Shown: positions 15,685-19,582 of the stretch, in pieces | Position numbering within the stretch: the stretch's first letter is position 1 | Layout: each line of letters begins with the position of its first letter | Source: an uncultured Faecalibacterium sp. | Lineage (GTDB): Bacteria; Bacillota; Clostridia; Oscillospirales; Ruminococcaceae | Reading direction: 5' to 3' | DNA: 19,582 nt | Assembly: GCA_934547065.1 (NCBI GenBank) | Contig: CAKTEF010000026.1 | Coordinates: forward strand, 1-19,582 | Position numbers and translations under genes: made by a program | Notes under the pieces: generated by a model | Seen by the model: the letters and a program-made list of their open reading frames with translations, nothing else | The model's database searches: none | Told to the model about the DNA's origin: nothing

Positions 15685-16764
15685 TCAATACTTCTTTGCA
15701 ACCGGAACGATCCAGCCCTTGGTATCGGGGATCTTGCCCCACTGCATGCCGGTCATGGTGTCGTACAGCTTCTGGGTGACAGGGCCGATCTTGCCATCGC
15801 CGATGTAAGCATGCTCGCCTTTCCAGACCAGCTCCTTGACCGGGGAGACAACGGCAGCGGTGCCGGTGCCGAACACTTCTTCCAGCTTGCCCTCGCGTGC
15901 GGCCTGCATGATGTCGGCGATGGCCAGCTTGCCCTCGATGACCTCATAGCCCCAGTCTTTCAGAAGCTCGATGCAGCTGCGGCGGGTCACGCCGGGCAGA
16001 ACGGTGCCCACGGTGGCGGCGGTGTAGACCTTGCCGTCGATCTTGAACATGATGTTCATGCTGCCGACTTCCTCGACATACTTTTTCTCCACGCCGTCCA
16101 GCCACAGCACCTGGGCGTAGCCCTGCTCCTCGGCCAGCTCACCGGCCTTGATGGAAGCGGCGTAGTTGCCGCCGCACTTGGTAAAGCCGGTCAGGCCGGG
16201 AGCGGCACGGATGTAATCATCTTCCACATAGATGCGCACGGGGTTGATGCCCTCGGCATAGTAAGCGCCCGACGGAGCGCAGATGATGCAGAAGATGTAG
16301 TTCTTGGAAGCATGGACCCCCAGGCCCACGTCATTTGCAAAGATGAACGGACGGATGTACAGGGAAGCGCCATCGGAGTGGGGCACCCAGTCACGCTCCA
16401 CATCCACCAGGGCCTCAACGGCCTGGATGTAATCCTCCACGGGGATCGGGGGGATGCACAGACGGTCTGCCGAATCCTGCATCCGCTTTGCGTTGCACTC
16501 CGGGCGGAACAGCTGGATGGTATCATCCGCAGTGCGGTAGGCTTTCATGCCCTCAAAGATCTCCTGTGCATAGTGGAACACGACCGTTGCCGGGTCCAGC
16601 TCAAAGGGGGCATAGGGGACGATGCGGGGATCGTACCAGCCCTTGCCCTCCGTATAATCCATCACGAACATGTGGTCCGTGAACTTTTTGCCAAAGCCGA
16701 GCTTCGTCTCGTCCTGGGGCTTCTCCTTCGGGGAAGTCGTCCGGGTGATCTTGATATCCAACAT
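15685..16764 (-). CDS. ilvE: Branched-chain amino acid aminotransferase
   Basis: The 359-residue protein is a class IV PLP aminotransferase of the longer BCAT type also found in eukaryotes. Markers are YAPFELDPATVVFHYAQEIF with EGMKAYR, LYIRPFIFA, and GFTKCGGNYAAS, in which K196 is the PLP-binding lysine. Later come EVGSMNIMF and LPGVTRRS. It interconverts leucine, isoleucine and valine with their 2-oxo acids and glutamate in the cytoplasm. ATG 16764 (MLDIKIT) is chosen because AGAGGGA lies 8 bases upstream; an in-frame ATG at 16797 would add eleven unsupported residues. It stands alone with its own promoter, divergent from the HAD gene. The call is firm. Confidence 0.96.
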   Translation of the reverse strand: MLDIKITRTTSPKEKPQDETKLGFGKKFTDHMFVMDYTEGKGWYDPRIVPYAPFELDPATVVFHYAQEIFEGMKAYRTADDTIQLFRPECNAKRMQDSADRLCIPPIPVEDYIQAVEALVDVERDWVPHSDGASLYIRPFIFANDVGLGVHASKNYIFCIICAPSGAYYAEGINPVRIYVEDDYIRAAPGLTGFTKCGGNYAASIKAGELAEEQGYAQVLWLDGVEKKYVEEVGSMNIMFKIDGKVYTAATVGTVLPGVTRRSCIELLKDWGYEVIEGKLAIADIMQAAREGKLEEVFGTGTAAVVSPVKELVWKGEHAYIGDGKIGPVTQKLYDTMTGMQWGKIPDTKGWIVPVAKKY

Positions 16765-16845
16765 GATATATTCCCTCTTTTCTGATCTCACCAGCACACC
16801 TTACGCGGCGCACGCCCGCGTCCAAAATGCCGAATGTTGCTTTCT

Positions 16846-16873
16846 ATTATAATAACATGAGGCCGTTTTTCAA
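16846..16873 (-). promoter_or_regulatory. ilvE promoter
   Basis: On the minus strand, TTGAAA (16873-16868) and TATAAT (16851-16846) are separated by 16 bp. The leader of about 75 bases is too short for a full T-box riboswitch, and none was seen. Confidence 0.72.
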
Positions 16874-16972
16874 GCAATCGCAAAATCTTTCATGTTTGGG
16901 GGCTGTAAGTTGTCGCAAATTGTGATATTCTTTTTGTGAGCCGGATGATATGACAGAAAGAGGGGATCATTG

Positions 16973-17626
16973 ATGATCGACGGCGTGATCTTTGATATGG
17001 ACGGCCTGATGTTTGACACCGAGCGGATGTGGGCTGCGTTCTGGGAGCCTGCCCTTGCAAGGCTGGGGCTTTCTTATAAAGAGGGGCTGGATGCCGCTGC
17101 GCGCGGCACCGCCGGGGAGAACCTGCGGAACGTGGTGCGCAGCTTCTATGGGCCGGACTGTGACGCGCAGGCCATTGTGGACAGCCTGCACCAGGTGGCC
17201 GACGAGGCGTTCCGGAAGCCGGTGCCGAAAAAGCCCGGCCTGGACGAGCTGCTGGCCTGGCTGGATGCCCGGCACATCCCCATGGCAGTGGCTTCTTCCA
17301 GCCGCCTTGCCACGATCCGGACGAACCTCGATCACTGGGGCCTGGCCCATTCTTTCCGGGCGCTCGTCTCCGGCCAGCAGGTCGCCCGCTCCAAGCCAGA
17401 CCCGGAGATCTTCCTGCTGGCTGCGCAGAAGCTGGGCACGGCCCCGGCCCATACACTGGTGTTGGAGGACAGCTTCAACGGGGTGCGCGCCGGTGCCGCC
17501 GGGGGCTTTGTGACCGTGATGGTGCCCGATCTGCTTCCCGCCGATTCCGAGATGCGCAGCCTGTACACCGCCGAGTGCCGCAGCCTGCACGAGGTGCGGC
17601 AGCTGCTGGAACAGGGGAGCCTGTAA
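16973..17626 (+). CDS. HAD-superfamily hydrolase, beta-phosphoglucomutase-like
   Basis: The 217-residue protein has all four HAD motifs. FDMDGLMFD (7-15) gives the nucleophile D8 and acid/base D10. ASSS (107-110) is motif II, SKPDPEIF (140-147) gives K141, and LEDSFNGVRAG (164-174) gives the metal-binding acidic pair E165/D166. A helical cap lies between motifs I and II (about 16-85). The set matches subfamily IA/IB phosphatases and beta-phosphoglucomutases; members dephosphorylate sugar phosphates or isomerise beta-glucose-1-phosphate, and sequence alone does not choose. ATG 16973 lies 7 bases after AGAGGGG; a TTG one codon earlier is also open. It is a single gene with its own terminator. 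A link to the beta-glucoside operon is possible but not shown. Confidence 0.9.
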   Translation: MIDGVIFDMDGLMFDTERMWAAFWEPALARLGLSYKEGLDAAARGTAGENLRNVVRSFYGPDCDAQAIVDSLHQVADEAFRKPVPKKPGLDELLAWLDARHIPMAVASSSRLATIRTNLDHWGLAHSFRALVSGQQVARSKPDPEIFLLAAQKLGTAPAHTLVLEDSFNGVRAGAAGGFVTVMVPDLLPADSEMRSLYTAECRSLHEVRQLLEQGSL

Positions 17627-17648
17627 CCACATCGTAAATTCCGTTTTG

Positions 17649-17686
17649 CCGCAGCATGGGTTTTTCCGCCTTGCTGCGGTTTTTTT
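17649..17686 (+). terminator. Rho-independent terminator after the HAD gene
   Basis: CCGCAGCA (17649-17656) and TGCTGCGG (17672-17679) form a perfect 8-bp stem followed by seven T residues (17680-17686). It ends transcription about 20 bases after the stop codon. Confidence 0.88.
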
Positions 17687-17974
17687 GTGTCCGAGGCAGC
17701 TGTATTTCTGGCAAGGACAGCAGCAAAATGAAAACCCGCATTTTATCTGTGGTTTGCGTCAAAAAGAAAAACGTACACTTTCATTTATAAAATAAAAGCA
17801 AACCCTGCAAAAAAGCAGAAAGAGAAGAAAAAGCAAATTTTTTAAGGTGTATTTATTAAAAAATGAAATTTGTTCATGGATTGAAATTGTACAAAAATCA
17901 GGAGATTTTTTGGGCATTGTGTTAGCCAAACCGCAGAAACGAGCGCATCCCGAGGACAAATTTTGCAAAACCCC
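17687..17974. other. AT-rich intergenic region upstream of the ABC lipoprotein gene
   Basis: No gene is seen here. From about 17760 to 17930 the sequence is strongly A-rich on the plus strand, unlike the rest of the window. It holds TTTTTTAA (17838-17845) and TTAAAAAA (17856-17863), an 8-bp inverted repeat, and CTGCAAAAAAGCAG. It may be an UP-element-like or regulator-binding region, or foreign DNA. Confidence 0.5.
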
Positions 17975-18003
17975 TTTTCTTTTGCGGAAAGGAGCGGTAT
18001 AAT
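17975..18003 (+). promoter_or_regulatory. Promoter of the ABC lipoprotein gene
   Basis: A consensus TATAAT lies at 17998-18003. The best -35 at 17-bp spacing is the weak TTTTCT (17975-17980), so help from the AT-rich region upstream or from an activator is plausible. The leader is about 115 bases. Confidence 0.55.
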
Positions 18004-18013
18004 GCGGCCATAG

Positions 18014-18060
18014 CACAAGGGCGTGCAAAGTTCCAGAAGGAGGAACCGACATCCCTTGTG
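18014..18060 (+). promoter_or_regulatory. Stem-loop in the ABC lipoprotein leader
   Basis: CACAAGGG (18014-18021) pairs with CCCTTGTG (18053-18060), and an inner GTTCC/GGAAC hairpin (18030-18046) has AAGGAGG, a strong ribosome-binding sequence, in its loop and 3' arm. No ATG follows at proper distance, so this is not the start site of the main gene. Confidence 0.4.
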
Positions 18061-18125
18061 TATTTTTAGAACGCAGCGCTTTAGCGAATTACAAAGTTAA
18101 AGTGTTAAAGAGAGGGGAAACATCT

Positions 18126-19582
18126 ATGAGATTCGATCGTCGTATTTCGCGCCGCAGCTTCCTGGCAGCTGCCGGTGTCACCTCCGCAGCGCTGGCTCTG
18201 ACGGCCTGCGGCGGTTCTTCCAGCTCGGTGGCGGCTTCTTCCGCTTCCGGCACTGCCTCCTCTGCAGCTGGCACTGCACAGGGCGGCACCCTGAACATCA
18301 TGCTGGAGACCGAGGTCCAGTCGCTGGACCCGCAGGTAGCCACCGACGGCACCTCCTTTGAGGTCATCGCAGATTACACCGATGGTCTGATGCAGATGGA
18401 CGCAGACGGCGCAGCCGTCCCCGCCATCGCCGAGACCTACGACATCAGCGAAGATGGCAAGACTTACACTTTCCATCTCCGGGATGCCAAGTGGTCCAAC
18501 GGCGAAGCCGTTACCGCTGCCGACTTCGTGTTTGGCTGGCAGCGCGCTGTTGACCCCGCCACCGCTTCCGAGTATTCCTATATGCTTTCCGATATCGGTC
18601 AGGTGGTCAACGCCGCCGAGATCATTGCAGGCGAGAAGCCCGTCACCGATCTGGGCGTGACTGCCGTGGATGAAAAGACGCTGGAAGTCCAGCTGAACGT
18701 TCCTGTCAGCTACTTCCTGAGCCTGATGTACTTCCCCACTTTCTATCCGGTCAACGAGGCGTTCTACAACACCTGCAAGGACACTTTCGGCACCAGCCCC
18801 GACACGGTGCTGTCCAACGGTGCATTCAAGCTGACCGACTACCAGCCCGCCGCAACGGCCTTTACGCTGGAAAAGAACCCCGATTACTACGATGCGGATA
18901 AAGTTGCTTTGGACGGTCTGGCCTATCAGGTCATCAAGGACAGCCAGCAGGCACTGATGAGCTACCAGACCGGTGCGCTGGATATGACCCTGCTGAACGG
19001 CGAGCAGGTGGATCAGGTCAAGGATGACCCCGAATTTACCAGCGTTGGCGCTGGTTACCTGTGGTACATCAGCCCCAACATCGGCAGTGTGCCGGAGCTG
19101 GCCAACGAGAACCTGCGCAAGGCCATCACCTTTGCGCTGGATCGTGACGCCATTACCGGGGATGTGCTGAAAGATGGTTCTGCGCCCTGCTACACCGCCG
19201 TTCCGCCGCAGTTCGCCACCGGCCCCGACGGCAGCGATTTCAGCGCCGACCAGACCAAGTTTGCAGAGTTCTGTGCTTATGATGCCGACAAGGCCAAGGA
19301 GTACTACGAGCAGGCCAAGAGCGAGCTGGGCAAGGACTCTTTCACTTTCGACATGGTGGTGGATGCCGACGATGCACCGCAGAAGGTGGCGCAGGTCGTC
19401 AAGGAGCAGCTGGAGACCACGCTGGCAGGCTTTACCCTGAATTTGACCGTGGAGCCCAAGAAGCAGCGCGTGCAGGATATGCAGGACGGCAACTTTGAGA
19501 TCGGTCTGACCCGCTGGGGTCCCGACTACGCCGACCCCATGACCTATCTGGGCATGTGGGTGACCGGCAACTCCAACAACTA
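18126..19582 (+). CDS. ABC transporter oligopeptide-binding lipoprotein, OppA-like (3' end beyond the window)
   Basis: At least 485 codons are present and the frame is open at the right edge. The N-terminus is a lipoprotein signal with lipobox LTAC and lipidated C28, followed by a Ser/Ala-rich linker. The n-region has RRISRRSFLAAAG, which resembles a twin-arginine signal. The SBP family 5 body is clear: GGTLNIMLETEVQSLDPQ, then TYTFHLRDAKWSNGEAVTAADF (signature split over about 115-136), and NPDYYDADKV. It is anchored outside the membrane and captures peptides for an Opp/Dpp-type importer, whose permease and ATPase genes would lie downstream. ATG 18126 is preceded by GAGAGGGG. The ligand class, oligopeptide, is the family default. 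Confidence 0.93.
   Translation, partial: MRFDRRISRRSFLAAAGVTSAALALTACGGSSSSVAASSASGTASSAAGTAQGGTLNIMLETEVQSLDPQVATDGTSFEVIADYTDGLMQMDADGAAVPAIAETYDISEDGKTYTFHLRDAKWSNGEAVTAADFVFGWQRAVDPATASEYSYMLSDIGQVVNAAEIIAGEKPVTDLGVTAVDEKTLEVQLNVPVSYFLSLMYFPTFYPVNEAFYNTCKDTFGTSPDTVLSNGAFKLTDYQPAATAFTLEKNPDYYDADKVALDGLAYQVIKDSQQALMSYQTGALDMTLLNGEQVDQVKDDPEFTSVGAGYLWYISPNIGSVPELANENLRKAITFALDRDAITGDVLKDGSAPCYTAVPPQFATGPDGSDFSADQTKFAEFCAYDADKAKEYYEQAKSELGKDSFTFDMVVDADDAPQKVAQVVKEQLETTLAGFTLNLTVEPKKQRVQDMQDGNFEIGLTRWGPDYADPMTYLGMWVTGNSNN

Noticed and set aside
16765..16840. T-box riboswitch before ilvE.
   Set aside because: The leader is too short and no T-box sequence or terminator is present.

Overview
The window looks like chromosomal DNA of a GC-rich, Gram-positive gut Clostridia, most like Faecalibacterium and its relatives. 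This rests on strong AGGAGG-type ribosome binding sites, a lipobox transport protein, a PTS/BglG-type sugar operon, a repeat-rich surface protein ending in an SLH-like module, and a family of palindromic intergenic repeats of a kind I associate with that group. The genus is inference from general knowledge; no search was run.

Layout. (1) 1-251, minus: start of argG (argininosuccinate synthase), with a near-consensus promoter and upstream ARG-box-like operators. (2) 511-753: a half copy and a full copy of the palindromic element. (3) 945-5825, plus: a 1626-residue secreted surface protein with three about 300-residue modules, many short Gly-Thr-Phe repeats, Ig-like domains, a C-terminal hydrophobic segment and an SLH-like domain. 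(4) 7609 down to 5923, minus: a two-gene unit encoding a MYG1-family DHH-type phosphoesterase and a GIY-YIG/GNAT fusion protein, one base apart. (5) 11774 down to 7775, minus: a beta-glucoside operon of BglG/LicT antiterminator, PTS EIIBC and 6-phospho-beta-glucosidase. The EIIBC carries an extra N-terminal EIIB-like domain without the active-site Cys. (6) 15299 down to 12069, minus: two different alpha/beta-hydrolase esterases and an ATP-grasp ligase, apparently one transcription unit, with palindromic elements in both gaps and a third just upstream. (7) 16764 down to 15685, minus: ilvE-type branched-chain aminotransferase. (8) 16973-17626, plus: HAD-family phosphatase/phosphoglucomutase. (9) 18126 to the right edge, plus: lipoprotein peptide-binding component of an ABC transporter.

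Most parts are ordinary metabolism: arginine and branched-chain amino acid synthesis, uptake and cleavage of beta-glucosides, and peptide capture. The least explained parts are the element family, whose copies show compensatory changes in their hairpins; the ATP-grasp/two-esterase unit; the GIY-YIG/GNAT fusion coupled to a MYG1 protein; and the doubled EIIB domain. No tRNA, rRNA, CRISPR array, transposase or phage gene was seen.
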